Origin: a virus
IMG/VR virus record: IMGVR_UViG_3300030060_002456
Coordinates: 1 to 41,757 of that record
DNA: 41,757 bases
Strand: one strand, 5' to 3'
Notes under the pieces: model-generated
What the model was told of the DNA's origin: nothing
Databases searched by the model: none
Seen by the model: the letters and a program-made list of their open reading frames with translations, nothing else
Shown here: positions 1 to 6,994 of the stretch, one piece after another
Numbering within the stretch: the stretch's first letter is position 1
How the letters are laid out: every line of letters starts with the position of its first letter
Program-made: the position numbers and the translations under genes

Positions 1-1578
1 AGAGGCACCTTTAGATATATGAGATATACCAAAGAATATAACATCCATTTGAGTTGCTATTTGTTTTAAACTATTAACTATCTTCTCCATTTTAGTAAAT
101 GGATCATTATTGTATTTAACTTCTATTGCATCTATAGTATCTATACAAACAATCTGTGGCTGATTATCTGCTATTAGTTGTTTCATAGAATCTATATCTG
201 GACTAGTAGTCATTACTTTGATATGTTTTACTTTATCATTTATTTTAGCGACATTTTCTTCATCATATGTTCTGTATATTTCGTTTACTTCTTGCTTTGA
301 CATGCCATTGCCTGCTTGCAAGAATCGTCTAAATATAAGCCAGTCACCAACCTCTAATGATAAATACATTATATTCATATGAGATAGTTTTACCATAAGA
401 CTTTGTAGCCATGCTGTTTTACCTAATTTAGTATCACCTAGCAGTATTGCTAATTCGCCAGGTAAGAATCTATAATCAGTATTCATAGGATAATGGTCTT
501 TAAGATTAAAACTATTAGTGTCCATATCCATATGTACAAAGTCTTTTAGTTTACTAGAAAGCTCTTTTACATTAAGAACTTCAAGACCATAGTTTTTATT
601 CTTATAGAATTTACATATTGGATCACAATACTTTTCCATAATTGTATCACTACAACTATAACCATTGTGTTCCCATGCATATACGTCATCTATTATTTTA
701 AGAATTTCGTTATGATCTAATGAAGGTATATTATATTCTGACATTTTAATAGCACCTTCTTTAGGAATGCCCATTCTACGCCAACCATTAGCCATCCTAA
801 GTAGTGTTATATGTCGTTCACCTTCTTTATCTGATTTCCACATCTTTTGCACACAAGTAACATGTGCATTAAGATTTGTATTAGATACTTTGGTATTTTC
901 TTCATCTTTAAACTCTTTTACATCAAGAACTTTGTCTTCCCATAATGGATAGACACTATCTAGATTAAAAGGTTTATGATGATAGTCTTGTTTTTGTGTT
1001 TGACAATATTCACATATTTCTTGATATGTCATATCGTTTAACATAGCAAAAGACAATGGTAGTTTATATAGCTCACTTTTCATATTAATTGTGTAGCCAA
1101 CACGTATAAGTCTACCTTTGTCATATATATTATCTACAAGTTTACCAAAGTGACTGTCAATAGTCATTTTTACTTGATAAGGTAAGTTTTCACTTTCTTC
1201 AAAACCATAAAGATCTGGTATTTCTATGTGAAAACCTCTGCCGCTAAACCATATATGCAGCTGCTTATCTTTATCAACACCTTGTTCTATTAATGTATTG
1301 ATAAATGCTATTGCTCTTTGTCTTGTATCCTCACCAGTCTTTTTACCTCTGTCTATATCATATATTATGCTATTTAATGAATATGTACCTTTGTACGATT
1401 TTATAGATCCTTTGTCTCTAAAATGCTCAAAAGCTGTATTATCTAGCACAAATAGACTACGATACAATTCCTGGTTAGGTTTTATGTATTTAGTTATATG
1501 TTCTGGACGAATAGCATAGGCTCTGTTAGATACAGAACCTATTGCTAATTCTACGTATTTTACGTTATTATCTGCCAT
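1..1578 (-). CDS. Primase-helicase: AEP-type primase fused to a DnaB/RecA-type helicase (partial at left edge)
   Basis: The leftward frame is open from ATG at 1578 to the window edge (526 residues seen, C terminus missing). The N-terminal part has the marks of an archaeo-eukaryotic primase (AEP) catalytic domain: YDID with D74 and D76 as metal ligands, SGRGFH ending at H117, and a later D..R..R segment near residue 150. The C-terminal part is a RecA-fold motor: Walker A GDTKLGKT at 381-388 and Walker B CIDTID with D480, followed by FFGISHISKG, as in DnaB-type helicases. It would prime and unwind at the phage replication fork. It overlaps the upstream gene by 19 bases and is the last seen gene of the 2882-to-left operon with ERF and the SSB-like gene. 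The start has only a weak ribosome site (ACTAAGAC). The family call rests on motifs; the exact AEP clade is not determined. Confidence 0.85.
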   Translation of the reverse strand, partial: MADNNVKYVELAIGSVSNRAYAIRPEHITKYIKPNQELYRSLFVLDNTAFEHFRDKGSIKSYKGTYSLNSIIYDIDRGKKTGEDTRQRAIAFINTLIEQGVDKDKQLHIWFSGRGFHIEIPDLYGFEESENLPYQVKMTIDSHFGKLVDNIYDKGRLIRVGYTINMKSELYKLPLSFAMLNDMTYQEICEYCQTQKQDYHHKPFNLDSVYPLWEDKVLDVKEFKDEENTKVSNTNLNAHVTCVQKMWKSDKEGERHITLLRMANGWRRMGIPKEGAIKMSEYNIPSLDHNEILKIIDDVYAWEHNGYSCSDTIMEKYCDPICKFYKNKNYGLEVLNVKELSSKLKDFVHMDMDTNSFNLKDHYPMNTDYRFLPGELAILLGDTKLGKTAWLQSLMVKLSHMNIMYLSLEVGDWLIFRRFLQAGNGMSKQEVNEIYRTYDEENVAKINDKVKHIKVMTTSPDIDSMKQLIADNQPQIVCIDTIDAIEVKYNNDPFTKMEKIVNSLKQIATQMDVIFFGISHISKGAS

Positions 1579-1817
1579 GTCTTAGTTTTGTTTTGATTAG
1601 ATATTTCTTTCAAATCAATGACACCTATTTCACTATATTCTTTATTCTCTCTTATCTTACGCCATGTTCTAGAATAAGCTGAAGGCAGTCTTGTAATATT
1701 ATGGTACACTCTACCATACTCTGGTAATCGTGTTTCAATATGTATTGAAGATATTACTGGAACTCCTTCATTTATCCTATTTGTAAGATATTTAAGAATT
1801 ATTTCTTTAGTTGTCAT
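1560..1817 (-). CDS. Small basic protein, possible winged-helix, replication operon
   Basis: An 85-residue protein that I do not recognise. It has an N-terminal helix (TTKEIILKYLTNRINEG), then a basic stretch rich in R and K (TRLPSAYSRTWRKIREN), and a polar C-terminal end. The spacing of short helices followed by basic residues would fit a small winged-helix DNA-binding protein, but this is inference only. The ATG overlaps the stop codon of the SSB-like gene as TAATG, and its 3' end overlaps the primase-helicase start by 19 bases, so it is translated as part of the same operon. AAGGGA about ten bases upstream serves as ribosome site. A role at the replication fork is suggested only by position. 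Confidence 0.75.
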   Translation of the reverse strand: MTTKEIILKYLTNRINEGVPVISSIHIETRLPEYGRVYHNITRLPSAYSRTWRKIRENKEYSEIGVIDLKEISNQNKTKTWQIIT

Positions 1818-2407
1818 TAAGTTGGCATCCCTTGGAACTGATCGTCATTTGACCAAGGGCTATCACCTTCTGATGATTCTTCTGAAGTTTGAAAATCCTT
1901 AACATAGTTCTTACCTACAGAATCTTTAAAGTCTGCTTTGAATTTACTTACTTCATAATTAGGCATTCTAGTTTCTTGCCAATCTTTCCATAATTGTCCA
2001 CCATCACGTTTAGTTTTAGTAGAAATGTATGTTAATCTTAGAAACTCTTTACCTACTAGTCTTTGTTCTGCATCAGCTGGTAATCTGCTAGATTGCGGAT
2101 TCTTGCCTTTATCTAACATTATTGGTAATCCTATAGAGTCAAAGAACATTTTTACTTTAAATGCTGTTGACCATCCTACAATCTCACCACTTACATCGTC
2201 TTTCTTGTAATTACCACCTATATACATATTAGGTTGGAAATCTTTACCGATGTCTAATGTTAGATGCACAGAAATATCATCTGAATATGTTTGCCAATCT
2301 TCTTTGACACCATATTTAATTTCTGCTTTTGCAATCTTAACTTTATCGACAAATATATTGTCTTTACTCTTTGATCCAGAACTGCTACCGCTAGTTACCC
2401 AATCCAT
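1817..2407 (-). CDS. Probable single-stranded DNA-binding protein
   Basis: A 196-residue protein with a serine-rich N terminus (about residues 6-15), a beta-rich core rich in aromatic residues (for example DISVHLTLDIG, NMYIGGNY, WKDWQETRMPNYEV), and an acidic, low-complexity C-terminal tail from about residue 172 containing EESSEGDSPWSNDDQF. An OB-like core followed by a disordered acidic tail is the usual plan of phage SSBs, where the tail binds replication partners. The last residues (QGMPT) are not the canonical bacterial DDIPF. The gene starts behind a strong AGGAGGT site ten bases after the ERF gene, and ends in a TAATG overlap with the next gene. Context between an annealing protein and a primase-helicase supports the call; the sequence itself gives no diagnostic motif. 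Confidence 0.6.
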   Translation of the reverse strand: MDWVTSGSSSGSKSKDNIFVDKVKIAKAEIKYGVKEDWQTYSDDISVHLTLDIGKDFQPNMYIGGNYKKDDVSGEIVGWSTAFKVKMFFDSIGLPIMLDKGKNPQSSRLPADAEQRLVGKEFLRLTYISTKTKRDGGQLWKDWQETRMPNYEVSKFKADFKDSVGKNYVKDFQTSEESSEGDSPWSNDDQFQGMPT

Positions 2408-2417
2408 TTGTACCTCC

Positions 2418-2882
2418 TCATTCGTTTACTTTGTTTACTTTACCTGATCCCTCATTACCATCGTCATCCTTTTGAGCTACACCAGCCATAGATGCTAAAC
2501 CGTATCTTCTACCATAAGTATTAATACTACCTATTGCTTGTGCATTAGCTCCTTTAGGCATTGGTAATGCCATCTCGCTTGATAACCATTCACCAGATGA
2601 ATGTATTAACTTTGTTACTACAAGAAATACACCATCTTTGAATCTGTTACCTTGTGTAAAAGCAATTTCTTGCTTTGACAGTTGCGTTCTACATGCTTCA
2701 ATAACTATGTTTAAATCTGCATAGTTGCTCTTGAAGAATGGATTAACTGCGTTTTTACTAGCACCTGATATATTAGCTTGTGCTTTTGACAATGCTAGTG
2801 CTATTTTGCCTACTGTAGGCGATTGATCTTCTACTATATATTCTATTTTAGGAATTTGTTTTTCCGTTTGATTATTGTCCAT
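2418..2882 (-). CDS. erf: ERF-family single-strand annealing protein (recombinase)
   Basis: A 154-residue protein with the signature of the ERF family: a helix with ALSKAQANI near residue 32, then NPFFKSNYADLNIVIEACR at about 47-65, GEWLSSEMALPMPK near 100, and the hallmark QAIGSINTYGRRYGLASMAGV at about 115-135 followed by DDDGNEG. ERF proteins bind single-stranded DNA and anneal complementary strands, acting in phage recombination and genome circularisation. The length is typical for the conserved domain alone, without the extra C-terminal region of P22 Erf. It begins the leftward operon with the SSB-like gene and the primase-helicase; GGAGG lies four bases before the ATG. Transcription probably starts in the AT-rich stretch at 2885-2930, after the terminator at 2931-2963. 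Confidence 0.93.
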   Translation of the reverse strand: MDNNQTEKQIPKIEYIVEDQSPTVGKIALALSKAQANISGASKNAVNPFFKSNYADLNIVIEACRTQLSKQEIAFTQGNRFKDGVFLVVTKLIHSSGEWLSSEMALPMPKGANAQAIGSINTYGRRYGLASMAGVAQKDDDGNEGSGKVNKVNE

Positions 2883-2930
2883 TTTACCTCCGATTTGGAT
2901 TATAAATATACTTTATTTAAGAGTATAAAG

Positions 2931-2963
2931 CAAAAAAAAAGAGAGCCTATTACAGACTCTCTT
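2931..2963 (-). terminator. Rho-independent terminator, leftward
   Basis: A stem of AAGAGAG at 2939-2945 with CTCTCTT at 2957-2963 is flanked on the left by ten A, which read as a U-tract in leftward RNA. It closes transcription from the DUF932 operon and the structured element next to it before the ERF operon begins. Confidence 0.8.
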
Positions 2964-2980
2964 CTTTATCCTAAAACACA

Positions 2981-3165
2981 AGCCAGACAGAGGTTACTAT
3001 TCTGGTTTTCCGTGCGCACCCACTATCAAGTGTTTTAGTTTGTCAGACAAAACTAGGGATAAACTAGTGTTTGACATTACTGCTTATAGCATCCGACTGC
3101 TAATATACTAAGCTTACCAATATTACTGGTATCCAGCTGCTCACCGCTGGCGTGTCGTTTATCCC
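2981..3165 (-). ncRNA. Structured RNA element A between DUF932 and ERF genes
   Basis: This gap has no credible reading frame but much pairing. The main domain is closed by GGGATAAAC (3056-3064) with GTTTATCCC (3157-3165), nine perfect pairs, and contains TACCA/TGGTA (3115-3130) and CCAGC/GCTGG (3133-3150) hairpins. A second part at 2981-3055 has CCAGA/TCTGG and TAGTTT/AAACTA hairpins. The stop codon of the DUF932 gene (3159-3161) lies inside the closing stem, so the element can only be part of, or processed from, that leftward message. A terminator follows at once. No known RNA family was recognised and tRNA features are absent. It may be a 3' stabiliser, a processed small RNA or a decoy. Confidence 0.55.
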
Positions 3166-3968
3166 ATTGCTTTTCTAGCATAACCCACTAATCCATCTAC
3201 TATGTATGCATTGTGGTCAAAATCAGACTTTGTCTGCTTTGTTTTATGCCATGTTACGTTAGTTCCTGCATTTAATAAATCATACGTTGTAAGCATTTCC
3301 ATAGGCTTATAATCTAATAATTTATCAACTATATTTCCAAACAAAGATACAGGTAGTTTGTCTAAGAAATCATTTCTTATTAAACTTAATTTATCTATGT
3401 CTAAAGCTTCGTCTGACATATATCTTAAAGCTTTAATTACATATCTAATTTTATCATCTGATCCTTGTATTAACTTTACAGCTTCCATTATCTCATCTTC
3501 GTAATTAGCGGAGTTCTTATCATGTTTAAACCTAAAAGATTTAAATACATCATTAGAAATCATACCATTAAGACAAGCTAATCTCTGTATGTATAATTTA
3601 AATTGCAATGCTGTTGATCCATCATAGCTATTCCAAATCATCATACCAAGACCTAAATCATCATCAACTTTTACATTGTGATTTTGAGATGCGTCTTTTG
3701 ATACCATGGAATACATAAATTGTTTACCATTCCAAAATATCTTATCTTGCTCCCATTGATAACCTGATGCTGCTGCAATATCATTTATTAACTCTTCTAC
3801 TTTTGTATTATCTATTAATAAATAATTATCGCTAACTACACCTAGTTCTTGCCATTCTGATTTGTCAGTTAAATTTTCTATTTGTACTGACCATGCATTT
3901 GATTTTACACCCATATATTCTAAAGGTACTTTTCTTATTGGACTATACCATTCTGGTACTTGTTTCAT
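3159..3968 (-). CDS. DUF932 (phage/plasmid-like TIGR03299) protein
   Basis: A 269-residue protein of the DUF932 family, common in phages and plasmids and of uncertain function. Family marks are the N-terminal ELGVVSDNYLLIDNTKV segment and the central D-G-S-TALQFKLYIQRLACLNGMI block at about residues 117-135, where the conserved L..RL.C.NG pattern is clear. Members are often near replication or recombination genes, as here. It starts behind AAGGAGAT ten bases after the stop of the upstream 100-residue gene, so it is co-transcribed with the genes up to 4778. Its stop codon is buried in the closing stem of RNA element A, which is unusual. Confidence 0.85.
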   Translation of the reverse strand: MKQVPEWYSPIRKVPLEYMGVKSNAWSVQIENLTDKSEWQELGVVSDNYLLIDNTKVEELINDIAAASGYQWEQDKIFWNGKQFMYSMVSKDASQNHNVKVDDDLGLGMMIWNSYDGSTALQFKLYIQRLACLNGMISNDVFKSFRFKHDKNSANYEDEIMEAVKLIQGSDDKIRYVIKALRYMSDEALDIDKLSLIRNDFLDKLPVSLFGNIVDKLLDYKPMEMLTTYDLLNAGTNVTWHKTKQTKSDFDHNAYIVDGLVGYARKAMG

Positions 3969-3978
3969 TTTTATCTCC

Positions 3979-4281
3979 TTAATCTACTCTTATCATTGAA
4001 AATGGTACTGTATAATGCACCATTTGATCTCTATACTTATCATAGCAATCTACAACTGCTCTTGTCTTATTTATTTTAACAATCTTACCTTTATCTACCT
4101 TTCCAGAACCATTTATTCTTACTTCTTGTCCTACAATAAGATTAAATCCATTTGCTCTAGCTAATTTCTTTCTTCTATGTATAAGGTAATCTTGTATTTT
4201 CTCTAAATCATCTAAACTATTTAGATTATCTATATTCTTTTCTATTTCAAATAACGTTACTTCTCTTGGATCTTGCTTCAT
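3979..4281 (-). CDS. Small KOW-like conserved phage protein
   Basis: I place the start at 4281 rather than at the in-frame ATG at 4305: AAGGAG lies six bases before 4281, and this ATG overlaps the stop of the upstream gene as ATGA. The resulting 100 residues have an N-terminal helical part (LFEIEKNIDNLNSLDDLEKIQDYL, then HRRKKLA) and a C-terminal beta domain from about residue 52, VGQEVRINGSGKVDKGKIVKINKTRAVVDC..., ending YTVPFSMIRV. The beta part has the G-x-V-x-x-I-N-x-x-R-A-x-V pattern of KOW-like small barrels, seen in similar proteins of marine T4-like phages. A role in nucleic-acid or ribosome interaction is possible but not shown. Confidence 0.8.
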   Translation of the reverse strand: MKQDPREVTLFEIEKNIDNLNSLDDLEKIQDYLIHRRKKLARANGFNLIVGQEVRINGSGKVDKGKIVKINKTRAVVDCYDKYRDQMVHYTVPFSMIRVD

Positions 4282-4454
4282 TGTTTTCTCCTTATTAGTT
4301 TCCATTTGCCTGTAATTAAAAGATTATGTTCTATTTTATCCATTAGTTCTTTTTGATTATTTATTTCTCCATCTTCCCATAAATCTTCATCAGGAATTTC
4401 TTCCCAATAAGAACGAGTTGAAAATAGTTCTTTATATAATTTTAATTGATTCAT
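4278..4454 (-). CDS. 58-residue protein with MNxLKLYKELF N terminus
   Basis: A short leftward gene with AAGGAG five bases before its ATG at 4454. It overlaps its upstream neighbour by four bases (ATGA) and its downstream neighbour likewise, which strongly supports it as a real gene. The product is acidic in the middle (EEIPDEDLWEDGE) with a helical C-terminal half ending KWKLIRRKQ. The first eleven residues, MNQLKLYKELF, nearly repeat those of the 68-residue protein at 8643-8849, and the underlying 24 bases are identical. Function unknown. Confidence 0.75.
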   Translation of the reverse strand: MNQLKLYKELFSTRSYWEEIPDEDLWEDGEINNQKELMDKIEHNLLITGKWKLIRRKQ

Positions 4455-4678
4455 TTCTTCTCCTTAATATCAATTATTAATTTATTAGGATTCTTGGTTA
4501 TAGTACCTGCTGGTCCACCTGGTTTATAACCTTCGTGTATTTTTATATTCAGTGTTGTTCCGCTTTTAAGCTGCACTGTGCCTACAAACCTATGATCTAC
4601 ATTAACAAAGATACCATCCTTGTTACGTTTTAATATTTTCTGATACTTACGTGATTTGTTTAAATAGAATTTACACAT
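4451..4678 (-). CDS. Small beta-rich protein, unknown
   Basis: A 75-residue protein, strongly basic at the N terminus (NKSRKYQKILKRNKDG) and beta-rich after that (HRFVGTVQLKSGTTLNIKIHEGYKPGG). Its ATG lies inside the end of the zinc-ribbon gene upstream in the eight-base overlap ATGTGTAA, and its stop overlaps the next ATG. I do not recognise the family. A single cysteine at residue 2 gives no metal site. The tight coupling implies coordinated, probably roughly equal, expression with its neighbours. Confidence 0.75.
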   Translation of the reverse strand: MCKFYLNKSRKYQKILKRNKDGIFVNVDHRFVGTVQLKSGTTLNIKIHEGYKPGGPAGTITKNPNKLIIDIKEKK

Positions 4679-4778
4679 CTTTTTCTTCTTCTAAACATTT
4701 ATAGCACATTCTTTCTTCTGCGTCTCCTTCAACAATATCTTGATAGGGAAACTCACATTTAATACATGTCCATTTCAT
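4671..4778 (-). CDS. 35-residue zinc-ribbon microprotein
   Basis: ATG at 4778 follows AAGGAG at good spacing. The product has two CxxC knuckles, CIKC at residues 5-8 and CYKC at 25-28, separated by 16 residues: enough for a single zinc ribbon and little else. It leads the operon 4778-to-3159 that also holds DUF932. Two other very small zinc-ribbon genes occur in this region (9539-9697 and 9890-10042). Such miniature ribbons in phages may bind nucleic acid or a host protein; nothing here decides which. Confidence 0.75.
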   Translation of the reverse strand: MKWTCIKCEFPYQDIVEGDAEERMCYKCLEEEKDV

Positions 4779-4803
4779 ATTTTTCTCCTTAATTAAAAGA
4801 TAA

Positions 4804-4929
4804 CAAAAAGAAAGAGAGCCTCACATATTCCTTTGCCTAGACTGAACCACCTTTGCAGTTTGATTATATCAGTATTTAGTAGCTACTAACCTTGGACTAG
4901 GACTTACAGGACCAGTTATTGGCTCTCTT
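4804..4929 (-). ncRNA. Structured RNA element B with terminal U-tract
   Basis: The gap between the radical-SAM gene and the zinc-ribbon gene folds into one closed domain. The outer stem is AAGAGAGCC (4812-4820) with GGCTCTCTT (4921-4929), nine pairs. Inside are CCTAG/CTAGG (4836-4840 with 4897-4901), the 14-base palindrome at 4876-4889 centred on TAGTAGCTACTA, and ACTG/CAGT around 4841-4859. In leftward RNA the outer stem is followed by UUCUUUUUG, so the whole may act as a terminator with a roughly 100-base apical domain. It begins five bases after the radical-SAM stop codon. No tRNA or known family is recognised. Confidence 0.55.
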
Positions 4930-4933
4930 AATT

Positions 4934-5794
4934 TTAGAATATATATCTAATTTTTTGCCAAGGCACAACAGTGTTATGCAATTGCTTAAAATCTTTTATA
5001 TATTGTTTTTTGTTATGTCGGTTATACCTAATATTTAAACAACCATACTCAGAAGTTTTAGGTTCTTGCAAGTCTGGTCGCCATAAATATTTTTCGCCAT
5101 TTACATCGTTTATAACGTTGTATTTGTGCATTTCTTTGTTATGTGTTAAAAATATACATTCTGCTTTTACTTTATGTTTTATAGATTCATCTACAATAGA
5201 ATCCACAAGTTTAAATAAATCATTATAATCTTTTTGAAAGTTTTCATACATGATTATTGGTGAATAATTTAAATGAACATCATATCCTGCTTCATAAAAG
5301 TCATTTACCGCTTTTATTCTATCTACAATCTTAGATGTACCAGGTTCTAGTATATCTGATAGTTTTTGCGGCATAATACTAAATCTTATTCTGACTTTTC
5401 TATTAGCATTGTAAGACAATAAGTTTTTGTTTACATATTTTGTTGCAGCAGTACCCATTGCCTTTGGATCATTTTTAAAGTAATCAAATAAGTATTCCCA
5501 ATCATGATATTTAGCATGTAATACATAATCTTCGTTGCAACTAAAATCATATGTGTAATATTTACTATGTGTCTGATTGGGTTCTTTAGGCCACTTTAAT
5601 AGCCATAGATGTCTTGCTATAGCATCTATGATTTGCTCTGTATTTTTGGCTATTGTTAAGCCTTTTTTAACATGTCTACGCATATAACAGTAGCTACATT
5701 TATATAAACAACCATAACCAAAGCTTGGTGTTATAAAATCACTGCTTCTGCCAGATTCTCTTATTATCATTGCTTTTCTATTTACATATTTCAT
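4934..5794 (-). CDS. Radical-SAM protein, spore photoproduct lyase-like
   Basis: A 286-residue protein with the 4Fe-4S cluster motif CX3CX2C at C29, C33 and C36 (GCLYKCSYCY), the spacing used by spore photoproduct lyase (SPL) and other radical-SAM enzymes. Before it is NRKAMIIRESGRSSDFITPSFGYG; later blocks (RKVRIRFSIMPQ near 137, KIVDRIKAVNDFYEAGYDVHLNYSPII near 158-183) match the SPL-like barrel plan. SPL uses an adenosyl radical to revert a UV thymine dimer. The protein is shorter than Bacillus SPL (about 340). A phage could use it for DNA photodamage repair or for another radical reaction. It stands alone between RNA elements B and D, with AAGGAAT as ribosome site. Assignment to radical SAM is secure; the SPL substrate is inferred. 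Confidence 0.8.
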   Translation of the reverse strand: MKYVNRKAMIIRESGRSSDFITPSFGYGCLYKCSYCYMRRHVKKGLTIAKNTEQIIDAIARHLWLLKWPKEPNQTHSKYYTYDFSCNEDYVLHAKYHDWEYLFDYFKNDPKAMGTAATKYVNKNLLSYNANRKVRIRFSIMPQKLSDILEPGTSKIVDRIKAVNDFYEAGYDVHLNYSPIIMYENFQKDYNDLFKLVDSIVDESIKHKVKAECIFLTHNKEMHKYNVINDVNGEKYLWRPDLQEPKTSEYGCLNIRYNRHNKKQYIKDFKQLHNTVVPWQKIRYIF

Positions 5795-5810
5795 ATTATT
5801 CCTTAGTTTT

Positions 5811-5895
5811 ATAGAGCCTGCAAGGTAGTTCTATTGCAAATGTATGATCTTGATCATCCCATAGCTCATCCTGACAGTAATCTTACAGGCTCTAT
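5811..5895 (-). ncRNA. Structured RNA element D, 5' leader of the radical-SAM gene
   Basis: ATAGAGCCTG (5811-5820) pairs with CAGGCTCTAT (5886-5895). In leftward RNA the stem continues through a U-G wobble and three more pairs to 14 in all; in rightward RNA the wobble would be a C-A mismatch. The interior holds CTAT/ATAG and the perfect hairpin ATGATC-tt-GATCAT at 5844-5857. The element ends 16 bases before the AUG of the radical-SAM gene with no U-tract between, so it would lie in that gene's 5' untranslated leader and could control it. The 79-base length of the closed part recalls a tRNA but no T-loop or anticodon arm fits. Confidence 0.55.
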
Positions 5896-5900
5896 TTATT

Positions 5901-6056
5901 AATGTAGTCAATGCAACTGTAACCCTCAATACGATAAATCGTTTTGTGTCGGCTGGGCTTATTCAGCTTAGTTAATACAGTGCCATACAGGTTCTCTTAG
6001 AGATCAGGAATATTGCATATGCTCACAAGTATCTCCGTGACTGACATGACTACATT
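5901..6056 (-). ncRNA. Structured RNA element C
   Basis: AATGTAGTCA (5901-5910) pairs with TGACTACATT (6047-6056), ten perfect pairs, closing a 156-base domain. Inside are ACGAT-AA-ATCGT (5931-5942), GCTG/CAGC (5953-5966), ACTGT/ACAGT, TCTC/GAGA near 5995 and GAGAT/ATCTC, which suggests a multi-branched fold. The stop codon of the DUF6915-like gene (6050-6052) lies inside the closing stem, as in element A. It is directly followed in leftward RNA by element D. No family was recognised. Confidence 0.55.
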
Positions 6057-6400
6057 AAAGTGTGTTTCTTTAGTACATTTTTCTTGGTGCTTGCCATCCA
6101 AGGTTTTGGTTTAATACTACTAAGCCAATCTTGAACACTTGGAATAAATCCTAAATCCTCACGTATATGCTGTTCTGCTATTGATCTAACAGGAACATCT
6201 TTGTTATCTGAGTTATTTATTATTATTCCAAACTTCTTTTCACACTCTTTAATACCTTGAGTGTGATGTCTTAGTGCTCTATGGCGTAAATCACCATAAT
6301 AATCCTTAGTTTCGTCAAACCAAGCGTGTATTTGGTAGTAGTCACCTTCTCTACCACCAAATAACTTTACACTTGATTTACAATGATGCACTGATTTCAT
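6050..6400 (-). CDS. DUF6915-like conserved phage protein
   Basis: A 116-residue protein rich in histidine and tryptophan. Its N-terminal HHCKSSVKLFGG, the block WFDETKDYYGDLRHRALRHHTQGI at about 28-51, and VPVRSIAEQHIREDLGFIP near 70-88 match, from memory, the DUF6915 family found widely in phages. The many conserved H and C residues could bind a metal, but no function is established. Its ATG overlaps the stop of the DUF6878-like gene (ATGA), so the two are translated together. The stop codon sits in the closing stem of RNA element C. Confidence 0.8.
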   Translation of the reverse strand: MKSVHHCKSSVKLFGGREGDYYQIHAWFDETKDYYGDLRHRALRHHTQGIKECEKKFGIIINNSDNKDVPVRSIAEQHIREDLGFIPSVQDWLSSIKPKPWMASTKKNVLKKHTLM

Positions 6401-6966
6401 ACTTCGTGCAACTCACTGTCATAACCAAACTCTGGATCATCACCATTAAGAAAATATCTTTCTGTAACATCATTGCAAGCACGTACATTTTGTTCACCAT
6501 TTACAGTAAGATTTTCTTTTTCTAAATCCCAAAGAACTTCACCTTGACCACCTTCGTTGTTATACCAATCATAATCAACAAGATCTACAAGTTCATAATG
6601 AAGTTCACTTTGAAGTTTTAAATCAGGATGTTTTTCTCTGAATTTATCATAATCTTTTTGAAGTTGTACTTGATTTCTTGTAAAATTCTTATATTTATCA
6701 AAGTTTTCTTCTTTATTATGATTCCATGCTTCAGTTTGATAATGATCATGCCAAGTATTTCCATTACTTGTTACTTTAAGATCTATTTTACCTTTCCAAC
6801 CTTCTGCATGATAACATTCACCAGAATCACCACATCCTTCATACCATACTCGTATATATTTATAGCCAAGTCCTTTTAAATACTTGTTTAATAATTTATA
6901 CGACTTTGCTTGTTCTTTTCTTGCTTTTATTCTATCTTCGTGCCATTTTGATACGTCAAAACTCAT
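6397..6966 (-). CDS. DUF6878-like conserved phage protein
   Basis: A 189-residue acidic protein. The C-terminal region, with DLVDYDWYNNEGGQGEV at about 127-143 and VNGEQNVRACNDVTERYF after it, fits the DUF6878 family as I know it; the N terminus is helical and charged, followed by YIRVWYEGCGDSGECYHAEGW, a loop with two cysteines and several acidic residues. Function unknown. GGAGG lies five bases before the ATG. It heads the two-gene unit with the DUF6915-like gene, after terminator F. Confidence 0.8.
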   Translation of the reverse strand: MSFDVSKWHEDRIKARKEQAKSYKLLNKYLKGLGYKYIRVWYEGCGDSGECYHAEGWKGKIDLKVTSNGNTWHDHYQTEAWNHNKEENFDKYKNFTRNQVQLQKDYDKFREKHPDLKLQSELHYELVDLVDYDWYNNEGGQGEVLWDLEKENLTVNGEQNVRACNDVTERYFLNGDDPEFGYDSELHEV

Positions 6967-6994
6967 ATTACCTCCGTAATTATTAATATTAACG

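Noticed and set aside
5811-5895. tRNA gene
   Set aside because: The closed part is 79 bases with a seven-pair acceptor-like stem, but there is no GTTC T-loop, no anticodon arm of five pairs, and the wobble evidence fits a long hairpin instead.
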